A stretch of DNA of 64,000 bases from Vitrella brassicaformis (Eukaryota; Sar; Vitrellaceae): the NCBI GenBank assembly GCA_001179505.1, contig CDMY01000770.1, positions 146,298 through 210,297 of the forward strand. The letters run 5' to 3'. Shown here one piece after another: positions 22,382 through 33,364 of the stretch. Both the position numbers and the translations under genes were made by a program. Position 1 is the first letter of the stretch. The number at the start of each line of letters is the position of its first letter. The notes under the pieces were generated by a model. It ran no database searches. It was given only the letters and a program-made list of their open reading frames with translations, and was not told the origin of the DNA.

Positions 22382-25060
22382 CTAATCCCGGTGTCCCTGG
22401 TTGTACACGTGCAAAACACTCGTAGCCTCGGCGCGACACACGGGGCAGGTCACTGACAGCACCTTCTTCTTGCCCTTCTTGGCCGTAGCCCTCAATCGCT
22501 CCAAGCACCCTGCACACGCCACAAATGTGCAAACGGTGTGCAAACACGACCCTGTTGATTGATTGGCCCCCATGCACATAGGCCTATGTCCGTACGTACC
22601 CTTGCAGAGGCACTGGTGGCCGCACGGCACCAGTGCAATGTCATTCGGCTCCGCCAAACACACCACACACTTCGGGTTGGTTTTGTCCTTGTCGCCGTCT
22701 TCGGCGTGTTTGGCCCGTTCCTCCTTTAGTTGTGCCTCCATGTCAGCGATCATCTTGGCTGCGGCCTCCTTCTCTCTGCGCAGCTGCTCGGCCGCCTCTC
22801 TGTCTTTTGCCTCCCTTGCTGCGGCGAGGCGGCCCTCCACGTCGTTCTGGTAGGACTCGTCTCGCAGCATCATCAGATGCTTGTTGCACTGGTCCCTGAG
22901 CTGCTTCAGGCGGGCTGACTCGCTGGTGGCCGCCCACTGGAACTGCATGACGGCGGGAATCGACGTGAGGCCGTCAAGCTTCTCCTTGGTCAGCCTGAGG
23001 AGAACACACAGGAGACAGAAAGGCAGATTCACAGGCAGGTAGGCAGGCAGTTTGATAGGTCTTCTCACCGATCTGCGTCGCGTTGCCTGAGGTCTTCGTT
23101 GTCGTCAATGAGGCCTTGCAGCCTGCTCCTGTATGCAGCCCTCTTGGCCTTGGCCTCGCTAACCGACACGATCAACCTGAAACAAACCAGACACGCATAC
23201 AGAGACATACATACGTTTGTGCGTTCCATCTGTGTGTTCGGTGCCGTCTTACTCATGGATAACGGTGTGCACGTCCTCCATGTGTTTTTTTGCCATGGCG
23301 ATTTTTTCAGCAATGTCGCACTCGGAACGGTCCAGCTCGTCCAGCCACACACGCTCTGCAGCAGCAGCAGATGGCGGAGGGCTGCAGACATGCCACCACA
23401 CACATGCAGACGTACGCAAGGGCCACATGCTTTGTCTGCTGCCGCCCACCTGTCGCTCCTTGGGGGCATGGCGGGAGGGGGAATGAGAAGTGGGGCTCGG
23501 TCATCGCTGGAAGGCCCGTTTGGCTGCCCTCCGCTGGCGGCCTGTGCGAGCTCCATCAGCCGCTGCGACACGTCTGAGGTCATGAGCTGGCGCAGCTCGG
23601 TGTCGCGCTTGTCGATGGAGTCTTGGAGCCGCCGCACATCGTCTGCTGTGGCCCTCAGCGCCAGCTCATCCTCACTCAGACTGATACACACACAAAGGGC
23701 AGCCATGGAGAAATGATAGAAACACGGATGTAGGCGCACATGCCTTCCTTTCTCCCTCGATCCCTGCCTGCCTGCCTGCCTGCCTGCCTGTCTGCCTGCG
23801 TACATGGGATTGGCCTCGCGCAGTCTGCCGTTTTCGTCTGTGAGCTGTGCCTCCTGTGCCTCCATCTGGCCGAGCAACTCCTGGACGTGACGCAGAGAAG
23901 CTTCCAAGCTGACGAGCAACAACAGGGCAAGACAAGCAAATGTCACCTGTTGGCCAGGTGTTATGGCCGTGTCCTTTCGTGCGCCTACTCGGTCTTCTGC
24001 TCCTCTGCAGTGGCGATCTGCCCCTTAAGCTGCTCCAACTCGTCAACCGCCTCCTGGAGCGATGCAGCGATGGCCATCTCAGCTTCACGTTCATCGTCGG
24101 TTCTGCACACACACACAACACAGCAACACACACTCATGTTGATACCAGTGGGACTTACACACTCAACATCACATCACATCACATCACATCGCCTCACCTC
24201 ACGCACGCTGTGTGTTTGTGTACTCGCTCACCTATATGCGGGCGGCGGCGGGGCGCTCGACGAAATTGACGGCATGTAGTTCATTAGATCCTCAAGCCTG
24301 CAGCAGACAGCCGTGGGTGTCGTGCATGTGGGCTGTCCGTGGTTGGCGCACAAGATCACATCTTTTGCTCACATGTCGGGCAAGTCACTGGGATGGGCAC
24401 CGTCGTGAAAGCCATTTCTGCAAGAGGGAACACAAACGCCGCTTCCCCTCGCCCCCTCGTTTGCATATCTGCGTCGTCCTAGGTTTTTGCTTACGATGTC
24501 GATGGTGGCACAAACCTAGGGCTGCTCGACCCCGTGGTCTTGACCCTGTTGTTGCCCTTCGGGATCTGCACCTTGTCACTCGTGGCCCCACCGTCGCCTC
24601 CCCTGGCGCACAGACAGCAACAGAAATCGTGTGTAGGCCTTATTCTATCTAGTGCTGTCAGTGTTTCTGACCCCTTTGGCCTCCTGTCGTGCTCGCGACG
24701 CTCCACCTCCTCCCGCTGTCTCGCGTCGACCCCCCGGCCCCCTCCCATCCCATATCCGCTGCCCAGCAGTCCCCGCTGGTTGCGGGGGAGCAGAGGCGAC
24801 TCATCCTCCACGTCACTGTCGCTCATGGCACGTGAAGCAGACGGGAAGCCCCAGTGCTGCTGGCGATCTACGTGCAGCTGCCCGCTCGTGCCCCGGGCTC
24901 CACAGCTGACAGAGGGGCCGTCGAGGGTGGGGGTCCTGCAGTCGTCACCCGGAATCGACGGCCGCTTCGGCATATGAGGGACCATCCCGCCATTGCCTGG
25001 TGACGACTTGAGCCGGCCCGCAGAGAATGCAGCACTCGACAGCGGAATGGGGGCGGGCAT
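22382..25060 (-). CDS. RING-finger protein with coiled coil and ubiquitin-interacting-like motif
   Basis: About ten exons on the minus strand. The N-terminus (MPAPIPLSSAAFSAG...) is disordered, with an acidic SDSDVEDESPLLPRNQ segment. A short exon then gives DDEREAEMAIAASLQEAVDE, which has the E..a..iA.Sl.eA pattern of a ubiquitin-interacting motif. Long coiled coils follow (LRHVQELLGQMEAQEAQL, ADDVRRLQDSIDKRDTELR, EAAEQLRREKEAAAKMIADM). The C-terminus is a RING: CVVC, then CGHQCLC, an intron exactly after the third zinc pair, GCLERL, and CPVCRAEATSVLHVYNQ to the stop at 22382. The cysteine spacing fits a C3HC4 RING of the IAP/MGRN type, so E3 ubiquitin ligase activity is expected. The gap to the next minus gene upstream is only 74 bp. 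Confidence 0.85.
23762..23796. repeat. TGCC tetranucleotide microsatellite
   Basis: Tandem TGCC units within an intron of the RING gene. It sits close to the donor of the exon ending EANPM. Confidence 0.8.
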
Positions 25061-25134
25061 CCGGATGTCTGTGTTGGCGGCCTGATGACGATCCTCATTG
25101 GCGGCAGGTGGGAACGAGGGCCGGGAAGGCTTGC

Positions 25135-28100
25135 TCAGCTGACATGTGGGCGGTGGGGCCTCGTACTGCTCTTCTTGTCCTTCTGTTTCTGTTTCTTGCC
25201 CTGACTCATCTGGTGTCTTCCGCGTTGTGCGAATGCCGAATTGAGCAGCATCGCTTCACCGTCCTTAGCCGCACAATCGCCGTCGCCTCCATCAGCCGTC
25301 GACTCGACTGCCTCGCCGCCAGGCCGATCGCCGTCCGCCAGCGACGCAGACACGGACGGCACAGCAGCCACACTCGACCTGCAAAGAGAAGCCAACACAC
25401 AGGACAGACAGAGCGAATAAGTCGCCAATGGCAAAGTGGATTGATTGCTCACATGGCGATCGCACTGGACGACGAGGGCTCCGGCTGGCCCGCCTCAGCC
25501 TCATCAGCCGCAGCCGACGCCCGACTGGACACACCATACACACACATGAGGCAGACAGGCAGACAGGCAGTGAGTCGTCCATCAGTCATCCTCGGGTGGC
25601 TCACGGCTGTACCTGGTGGATGCGGCAGTGGAGGGCGCCGATGGCTCCACCACCGAATCAGAGGGGCTTGCCTCATTCCGCTGCTGCTGCTGCTGCTGCT
25701 GCTGTCGGCCCTTGCCGCTCTTGGTCTTCTTGCCCCTGCCTGTGTTGGCCGTCTGGTCCTCTGTGCCTTTGCCCTCCTTCTGGCTTTCAGTCCGCTTGGC
25801 CGCGGCTTCCTGGGCTGCCAGCTCAGCGGGCGACATGGTTGGCTGTGAAGCGGTCTTGGCCCTGCTGTCCTTGTCGTGCCGCTGGGGGCAGTCAGAGGCG
25901 GGTGGAGGTGTGGGCAGCGTCGGGTGAGGGGGAGGGGAGGACGGTGGAGGAGTCAAACACGGCAGACGACTGACAGAAGGGACCGTACACAGACGATGAC
26001 GGAGTGTCATGCCCGACGCGAGTGCCGTTTGCATCCCACCCACGCCCACCAGTGTTGCTTTGTCGACGGAGACAACACACCAGTCGGACGACCCACAGAC
26101 CTGCAGAATAAGAAGGAAGAAAGATCGCATATATGTGTCCTACGCGGCAGCAGTGGTGTGTGTGGTGTGTGTACCCCTGATCGACATCATTAGAGGGACC
26201 GCCTCCGGACACCGATGGCTGCTGCTCGTCGCCATCCGACCCATCGTTGCATTCCTCGGCCGGCACGCCACCATCATCAGACAACTCAGCACTGACCGAA
26301 CAACAGAGGGGCAGACGGCCATGACATGTCACACAGATATCGATTAGCGGGCCCCGTCCCCTCTTTTGCCACCCTGTGTGTTCGACAGCGGCGCTAGATG
26401 ACGATGCACTGGCGGCCGCCGATGCACTGGCCTGCCCGCCTCCTCCGCCCTTGCCCTTCTTCTTGTTGTTGGGTCGCTTCTTCTTGCCGGGTGGTGCGGT
26501 ACTGGTGGTGGTGGTGGTAGTGGTAGTGGGGTGTGTCTGCTGCTGGGGTGATGATGACATGTCGGCAATGGCTTCCTGATACACCATCTCATAGCGCTTG
26601 TCCTCTTCCTTCTCGATGCGATTAAATAGTGCGAGCACCTGCATGTCGATTCATGAGATGATCGGGATAGCCACGACAGAGAGTCATGGGGGGGGGTGTA
26701 CGTGACGTGATGCGGTGTGCGTCTTAGCTGACCTTTTCGGGCACGTTGAGTTGTTTGTCCTTCTTGCCCTTCCGCTGTTCTACTCCACGTAGCGCCTTAA
26801 CAGAGTCGAGCTGACCACAGAGAGAGGGAGAGAATGACCCACGTGGTGGTATGGATTGTCTTGGGGTGCGTGTTGTGTGTGCATAATTACTTGTAGGATT
26901 TCTGCTGCGATGTTGTTTTGGGCTTGGCCTTTCTTCTTCATCCGCTCTTCCCCATATCTGCATGCCGGGAGTACAGACGAAGTCGCGCTGCGCCGTCAGT
27001 CAGTGTCAGTGACCCACTAACTTGATGAGTAATTCCAGGATATAATACGCGCTGTCGACGACACTCTTTTCGACGTTATCGAGCTCTGCATTGGTGCCGT
27101 GATGGCCTCTCGACATGCAGAGCAACTTGCACACGACAGGGGCAAACTGCTCCCGGACGGCGACCTGCCGAGCAAGGCGCATACACACACGCGTGCAGAG
27201 AGGGACCCACTCGGCCCACAGAGATGTACCTGAGGTGCATCTGCTGCTGTTCTCTGCATTAGGCGCATGAGAAGAGCAAGAACCATCAGCCCTTGCACGC
27301 CGCGCATCACTTTGTCGTCGTTGACAAGCTTGACGAAGGTCGCGGGCAGCCCCGACTCGATGAGGGACTGAGTGTGTCCTGCACTCAGGCAGCCAAAGAA
27401 ACAGACAGCAAGCCAAGACAACATCGCCCTTCCTTGCCCTGTTCGTTGTCTTTCTGTCTGCCTGTCAGGTGACCTACTTGCTAGCAATGGCGTCGAGAGA
27501 GCGATGCTGATCTCCGGCAGTGCTGTGTGGCCATCTAGAGTGGGAGCCACGTCGCTGAGGGCACTCGATATGCCCCCCAAGACGGCCGGCTGGGTCACTC
27601 TCTCGACGAAGTCGCCCACTTTAACGACATACACACAAGACCCCCCTGCACACACAAACGCATACCATACAGGGAGGGATCGATGGCCTGGTGCATATGT
27701 ACCTGCGTGGTACACATACCTAGGAATTCCTCTAGCAGCAGAGCGATGAGTTTGGTGAAGGCTCCCACCTTGACAGACGCCGCCCACTTGTCTGCAGGGG
27801 TTGCACTGGTGGACGTGAGGACGTCCACGAACTGGTCTGCATAGACAAAGACGTGCTTCTGGAGTGCGCCCACAATTGCAGCGTCGACCTCGCTTGGCCG
27901 CTCTGCACACACAAGCACAGACAACCATACATTCACTGATTCATTGCCATCAACAACGCGCTCGAGCAACGGACTGACTGAATGACTCACCTTTGACCAG
28001 CACCTGACGCACGAATCCATCCATCTTCTTCACAAGCTCAAAGGTCGGCAAGCACTCGCTGGGCGGCATGGCCATCAGTCTGTGGAATGACGCCAGCCTC

Positions 28101-28892
28101 AAGGACACCAGGGCGGCCGACGGCTCTGCTCCATCCAGCAGCTCCCCGATGAACTCCATCATCACCACATCCGGAGCAAACGGGGGAGTCCACGGCGCAT
28201 CCCTGACAATGCACATGTCACGAAGCAGGGCAGCCAGTCGAGTCAACGACCTATGTCCATCCTTCCATCCGTCCACCCGTCCACCCATTGGCACTGACCT
28301 GTGTGCAGCCATGTCGTCGACCATGTGCAGGAAGTCCATGTGGTTGGCCACCAGATGCCCGTGGAAGTCCTGCGTCCTGTCGACCGCCCTGCCGTACTGG
28401 AGGATCTTGCACATGAGCGCCCTGCCGTACTGGAGGATCTTGCACATTGAGATGACCAGGCGCCCTTATGAGGCCGACCGCAGCCGTCAGCAGCCTCTGC
28501 GGCGACCCCTCGCGGGCGATGAGTGCTTTGATGAAGGCATCCCGAACGGCAGGCTGGGTGCCGCCGCTCCCCAGAGATGCTGCGATGATCAGTGCCATGT
28601 CCCTGCGGTGGGGCGGGGCCGCGGCATCCATGACGCAGGTCCACACGAGACGCGCTAGAGGGGCGGGGCTGCTGCACCGGGCACGGATGCGCAGGAGAAT
28701 GGCCATATTGGTGGTGTCATTGCCGGCTGCGTTAGTGGCAGCGAGGGCATCGAGGCGCTGCTCGAACGCCGTCCTGCTGTCCGTCGACGCGAGAAGGGCG
28801 TCCACTTGAGCTGCCGAATCATCAGACGGCAGGGTGGTCATCTCTTCAAGATCTGCTGAACAATTGCTGCTGAACAGGTTGCTCTGCGCCAA
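25135..28892 (-). CDS. Large helical-repeat protein with poly-Gln/poly-Lys C-terminal tail
   Basis: Start at 28892 (MAQSNLFSSNCSADLEEM). The N-terminal two thirds are amphipathic helices across many exons: RLVWTCVMDAA, DMALIIAASLG, HMDFLHMVDDMA, MMEFIGELLDG, DAAIVGALQKHVFVYADQFV, FVKLVNDDKVMRGVQGLMVL and SVVDSAYYILELLIK. This is consistent with an armadillo/HEAT-like solenoid. The exon chain continues in phase through YGEERMKKKGQAQNN and VLALFNRIEKEEDKRYEMVY. The tail is disordered, with Thr8, PGKKKRPNNKKKGKG, poly-Ser/Ala, Gln8 and a final KKQKQKDKK to the stop at 25135. No family was recognised; an RNA-binding or ribosome-associated role would fit the tail but is inference. An 11-codon in-frame tandem duplication lies at 28385-28450. 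The frame joining exon 1 to it needs one G fewer in the CCC run (plus strand) near 28463. Confidence 0.65.
25680..25703. repeat. CTG/CAG trinucleotide run coding poly-Gln
   Basis: Eight CAG codons (read on the minus strand) within the tail of the helical-repeat protein. The run sits between GKGRQ and RNEASPSDS. It is likely length-polymorphic. Confidence 0.85.
28385..28450. repeat. 33-bp tandem duplication inside a coding exon
   Basis: Two adjacent units, 28385-28417 and 28418-28450, are almost identical (period 33, so in frame). On the minus strand they encode MCKILQYGRAL and MCKILQYGRAV. It looks like a recent duplication within the helical-repeat gene, or a local assembly duplication. Confidence 0.85.
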
Positions 28893-29466
28893 AAGGCGTT
28901 GTTACGGACCAACCGAATGAGCTAAGCTGTGGTTATCCATCTGCGGGCCGCCACATTCACCATTTCCTTAACACCAGCAGCAGCGATTTCAGGGAGCACC
29001 CGAGGCGGCCTGGCGGCCAAGTCCCCTGTTGGTCTGTCCAACATGAAAACACGCCCCCTAACATGCAACCCGGACACGCAACACGCAGCACGCAGAGGGC
29101 AGATGCAGCAACACATATTTCCTTAACACCCGTTGCGAGCTAAGCAGGCGCGGAGGGGATTGGAGAGGGTGTCTAGCATCCCTGGCGGTGCCACACCATG
29201 AACGGGACAGTCAGCATGATTCATAAATTTGCAAGGAGGCCCTGACTGTGTTTCAGGTGCCAGCAGTGTGGCAATTGCAGTGTGGGTGGCGGACGTGGTC
29301 GCGGTGCGCTCCTCCACTCGTGAGCATCCCTACTGACGCCTCTATGTTATGATCTGCGCCCTCACAAGCAGCTTCGGCCGTCCCCACCGCCCCTTTTCGC
29401 CTCGCCCGCACCAACCATCCACCGGTAGCATCGACAGTGCGGGACGAGCCCACATTCCACACGACC
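28893..29466. promoter_or_regulatory. Divergent 5' region carrying dispersed-repeat copy 2
   Basis: About 574 bp between divergent starts. It holds the second copy of the dispersed repeat (core 28985-29023). A 14-bp word ATTTCCTTAACACC occurs at 28962-28975 and 29117-29130, bracketing the core and about 141 bp. A shorter word GAGCTAAGC occurs outside these, at 28919 and 29137. Confidence 0.5.
28962..29130. repeat. Dispersed short repeat, copy 2, with flanking 14-bp direct repeats
   Basis: The core at about 28985-29023 shares TTTCAGGGAGCACCC and AGGCGGCCTGGCGGCCAA with 4712-4750, differing at only two positions over about 39 bp. Both copies sit in divergent promoter intervals and both are bracketed by direct repeats, 13 and 14 bp long respectively. 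This suggests insertion with target-site duplication. No terminal inverted repeats or coding capacity were seen. Confidence 0.6.
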
Positions 29467-30159
29467 ATGGAGAGCTTCGCTGTGTCTGCGGGGAGCCAGC
29501 GGAAAGGCGGCGCCACCCGCCAGAGGGCTGCAGGAGTGACTGACAAGCACGTGGCTGAAGACTACGATTCCAAGATAAGGAAGAAGCGGCGAGAACTCGC
29601 CAAATTCATCACGTAAGGCAGGGAACAATCATCATAATATGACGACAGCCGTGCACTCCAGAATTGTCTTGTATGCGGTGCGTGTGTGACTTCCTCCCTT
29701 AGGGAGAACTTCTGGGATCTGCCCGACACGTACAAGTTCGGCCAGTCCCGCTCCGTCATCGTCGGCCTGTCGTGCCTGGCCTTCCTCTTCCCCGCTTACA
29801 CGCTGTGGTCCGTCGACCGGCCCGAGAGCGTCCTATGGGTCGTCACGGCAGCGCTCTCCCTGGTGTCCGACTATTTCATCACTGGGCAGCGGAAGCAGCG
29901 GTGGAAGCGGGCGCTGCATCTGCTGGATCGCTGGGTGGGGGCGGCCAACTTCCTGTTCCAATTCTTGAGGCTGCCGTGGTTCCTGATGGCTGGCTACCGA
30001 CCGTTTTGTGTCGCTTGCTGCGGCGTGGTGGGGTCGTTTCTGTGCAAGCAGATGTCGTGGGGCGTCCACACGTTCGGCGAGTATGTCGTCTGGCACTCTG
30101 TGTGGCACTTTTATGCGTCGGCAATGAGGGGGCTCGTGGTGCTGCTGGACCACATGTAG
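29467..30159 (+). CDS. Small multi-pass membrane protein, possibly CREST-like
   Basis: Two exons (29467-29612 and 29703-30159) give exactly 200 codons plus stop. The start lies in a good context (gaccATGG). The first 50 residues are basic and soluble. The rest has about six hydrophobic helices: SVIVGLSCLAFLFPAYTLW, VLWVVTAALSLVSDYFIT, AANFLFQFLRLPWFLMAG and VACCGVVGSFL among them. Polar residues within helices (SLVSDY, LLDRW, HTFGEYVVWHSVWHFY) recall the Ser/Asp/three-His set of the CREST superfamily (ceramidases, PAQR, TMEM8-like hydrolases), whose last helices carry H...H pairs. The match is by pattern only. Divergent from the helical-repeat gene. Confidence 0.75.
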
Positions 30160-30813
30160 CCCATGTCTTAGAATCCTAGATGGACAGGGTGTGTGGTGCA
30201 GTATGGGGATGTGGTGAGAGTATGTGTATAGGTAGCTTACGTAGGCCACATTTTGATGCACATGCGTGATCCCTCGGACACTTCCGTCGGCGGCCTTTAT
30301 CGCCGCTGCATGTGTGTGCGTGTCGAGCAAGCCCACTTCGACTCATGCTCATCATTCATCCGTTCAATCATCATCCACACGTACGTCAATCACGTGCACA
30401 GACCAACAGGAACGAACACCGCACGATCGAGTGCATTGTAAAGTGCGTGTATTGTGTGAAACACTCACTCACATGTTGTCATGTGGACGGACGTCCGTGC
30501 GACGCGACATGCACATATGCACGCACATACATGGATGGCATGGCTCCATGGAAATCAAGATAATGCGATACATAGGTACGTCATAATCTGACCATCTCAC
30601 GCACACGCACAGACACGCACAAGTGGGTCATTTGCCCAACCAACCGACCCCTTCGTCCCCCACCCCCCTTATGCACATCCCCCCGTCTGTCTGTCTGTCT
30701 GTCTGTTTGCCCTCACTTATCCCACTGGCCGCCCTTTGCAGTATGGCAGGCGGATAAAAGCCCCCCTACGACCTGGCTGCGCGTGTGGCACTGCGTGAGT
30801 GGTTCGATCTTCA
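30160..30813. other. Convergent intergenic spacer
   Basis: About 650 bp between converging stop codons. It is AC/TG-rich with a CTGT run (30690-30706). No supported gene. Confidence 0.55.
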
Positions 30814-33047
30814 TCACATGTCAGGTGCCTCCGATGAGGGCACCTCGTACTCGGGTTTATCGCACCAGTCGGCCCGCACAGCCGAGTGCTCCAAGATGCG
30901 CTGCAGCCAATACGGGCCCAGCTGCTCTGCCTGCACCCTCACACACACATACACACACAGAGAGAGAGGCAGGCGCTCATCTGTGTGTTGTGTGTTGGTG
31001 GGCTCGTCTGTCTCCCTCACCGCTCGTTTGTAGAGTGTGAGCATGAAGTGGACGTCGTGTGCGGCGTAGACGAGAATGACGAGGTTGAGGGGCCGCTCCT
31101 GGAACACCTCGTACCGCCCTCCGTTGTCCGGCTCAAACAGATTCTTACCCATCTCGTTGATCTTGTGCGCAAACGCCTTCACCACAACACATCACATCAC
31201 AAACAATTTCCGCCATGTGGGCCTGTGTGTGTGGGGGGGGCATGGCAAGGCGTTCCCTGACCTTTTCGGCGGGTGAGAGTGCGTCTGATGAGTTGAGCAT
31301 TTTGAAGAGGCCTTTGACGTACTTGACGGGCACGTTCTGACTGCGTCGAAAGGCTACCTCAGCCTGCACAATACATTCACACACACACACATGCAGCGAT
31401 GATGTGTCACGGTTTGTTCCATCCTTTCGTGTGTGTGTGTGTGCCTGACGGACGGACCAGCTGGAGGCAGAAGACAGACCTCACGCGCACTTGGAACTGG
31501 TGGAACAACGCATCCACGTCATTTCTGAACCAACAAACACACAGCACACACATTCACAGGCCATAGTGGAAGAACAAACATGCTTCTCTCTCTCTGTGCC
31601 TGCCCTGCCCTGCCCTGGCTGCACACGTACCTCGGGTCGAACCAGACTTTGAGGACGGCCGGGTCAGCGAGAATGCTCTTGAGCGATGTGCCGTTTGGCG
31701 ACGACACGTCAAAGACCCTTGGGCCCATGCTATACACATCCACCACCCACGTGGTCCGCGGGTCGCCCGCGTAGCAGAACTGCGCCAGGCAAAGCTGCCC
31801 GTACCGACTCAGCTTGACGCCCTCCAAATCACACGCTATCACAGGGTGCTCCTGGATGCGCGGCCGCGGCAGGGGGAACGGGGTGGTCTCGCCAGGGCCC
31901 TGCTGCTGTCCTCCCCCCTGGCCTCGGGCTGCACTCTGGCTCATGCTCAGGGGGGTGGGGCTGGCGGAGGCGGTGGGGAGGCATGTGGGGGGGACGGAGG
32001 AGGGCATGTGCAGCAGGTGGGAGCCGATGTACTGCTCCAGCCGCACCAGGAACAGCACCAGCGAGGCGTGGTCGTTGACCAGCCGGATGCGGAAGTCCGA
32101 CTGCGCGAAGCCCGGCTCGTCGGGCCGCACATGGACGTTGACCGAGCCGCCCTCCTGCACCGAGAAGTGGTTGAAGAAGCCCAGGTGGCGCATGCGGTGT
32201 GCCTCGGTGTTGGGCATGACCGACTGGCTCTGCAGGTAGTGCAGGGCCACCTGGGCCGCTGCTGCCTTGAGCTCGGCCAGGCGGTCGACGACTGTGGCGG
32301 TGAGGAGCTTGGGTGAGTCTGCGAGGGGGTAGAGGTCGTGTGTCTTGGGCAGTAGGGCCGCCACGAAGGATGCGAGGTGCCGGTCGTGGCTGGTGAAGGA
32401 AGCCACGAAGTGGTAGATGAACTCCTGGACGATCTCGCGCTGCCGGTGCGGATGCGCGTGCACCGACGGCACCAAATTGTTGCGCGCGTCATCAGTCGCC
32501 TGACAGATCAGATCGACAGACAGACAGACAGACGGACAGATGGATGCAAAAAGAAGAAAGACTCATGCTATGCTTTTCCCTTCATCCCCAGCTCGCCCAC
32601 CTGTGTGTCGAGCGCGCCCTCTCCAAGCAGTCTGTTCATGCCCTCGCAGCGTCTCTCGAGGAACTTGGCCATGCACTCGCCCAGCTGCGCCTTGAGCAAA
32701 GCGTCGTGGCCCAGCACGGGGTATATCTCACTCGCAGCCGCGCCATCCGCGGTCACCGCGTCGACCAGCCAGTAGGTGAGCCCGACAGTGTCCTCATCCA
32801 AGAGCACCTCGCGCGCGATTTCCAGGGCATGCGGCCAGATGATGTACGTCAGGTTGTTGGGCACCGAAGGGGCGGGGATGGGGGGCGGGGTCAGTCGTGT
32901 GGCGGATGACAGGGTGGGGGGAGGGATGAGGGGAGGTGGGGGTGCGTACTGCTGCTGCGATGGCGGCTCGCCCATGCCCATGTGGGGCATCATGCCAAGG
33001 GGGTTGGCGTAGAAGCCGTTGTGTGGTTGCGGATACCGTTTCATCAT
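30814..33047 (-). CDS. 3'-5' exonuclease, DEDD/RNase D superfamily (EXD1-like)
   Basis: Start at 33047 (MMKRYPQPHNGF). A Pro/Met-rich N-terminus and helical segments precede the nuclease domain. The exonuclease starts in the 31630-32505 exon: HPVIACDLEGVKLSRYGQLC contains the Exo I D-x-E pair. TTWVVDVYSMG and LKSILADPAVLKVWFDPR follow. After an intron comes NDVDALFHQFQV (Exo II region), then KGLFKMLNSSDAL. The penultimate exons give KNLFEPDNGGRYEVFQERPL and LVILVYAAHDVHFMLTLYK, the family's Exo III block (Y.a.Dv). The order and the 'F.eRPL' signature match the EXD1/Egalitarian-type branch, acting on RNA 3' ends or as an RNA-binding adaptor. The last exon (LGPYWLQRILEHSAV) ends at 30814. Intron-internal ORFs inflate the 31185-30990 exon if not spliced. 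Confidence 0.85.
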
Positions 33048-33364
33048 CAGATTGGCTGAGGGCAGTGGACAGCAGGGTCTTGGGCTGATGGACCGACTCG
33101 TGTGGCAGAGGAGCATGCACCAGCTGCCCCACAAGTGCCGAGGAGGCGAGGAGGCCTGGCCTCGCAACACAGACTCACTCTTATCGATTCATCAACTGCT
33201 ACATCCACTGGTTCTTGGACCGAAAGCAGCTTGGGTAGGCTGTGAGAACATCCAGGCTCCAAACAGGCTCCTGATTGCTCCTGATTTCCCAAGCTCGCAG
33301 AAAATTGCGAGCTCAAAAAGATAGGAAGGGACAGCAAAAGGGAAAGGACTCTCACGTCATAATC

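Noticed and set aside
25027-25973. Overlapping plus-strand ORFs rich in Leu/Ala
   Set aside because: They are antisense to the poly-Gln/poly-Lys tail of the helical-repeat gene. Their composition follows from the CAG and AAG codons on the coding strand.
31846-32316. Plus-strand ORF of 156 residues
   Set aside because: Antisense to the exonuclease exon, whose DLEGV and FEPDNGG blocks settle the coding strand.
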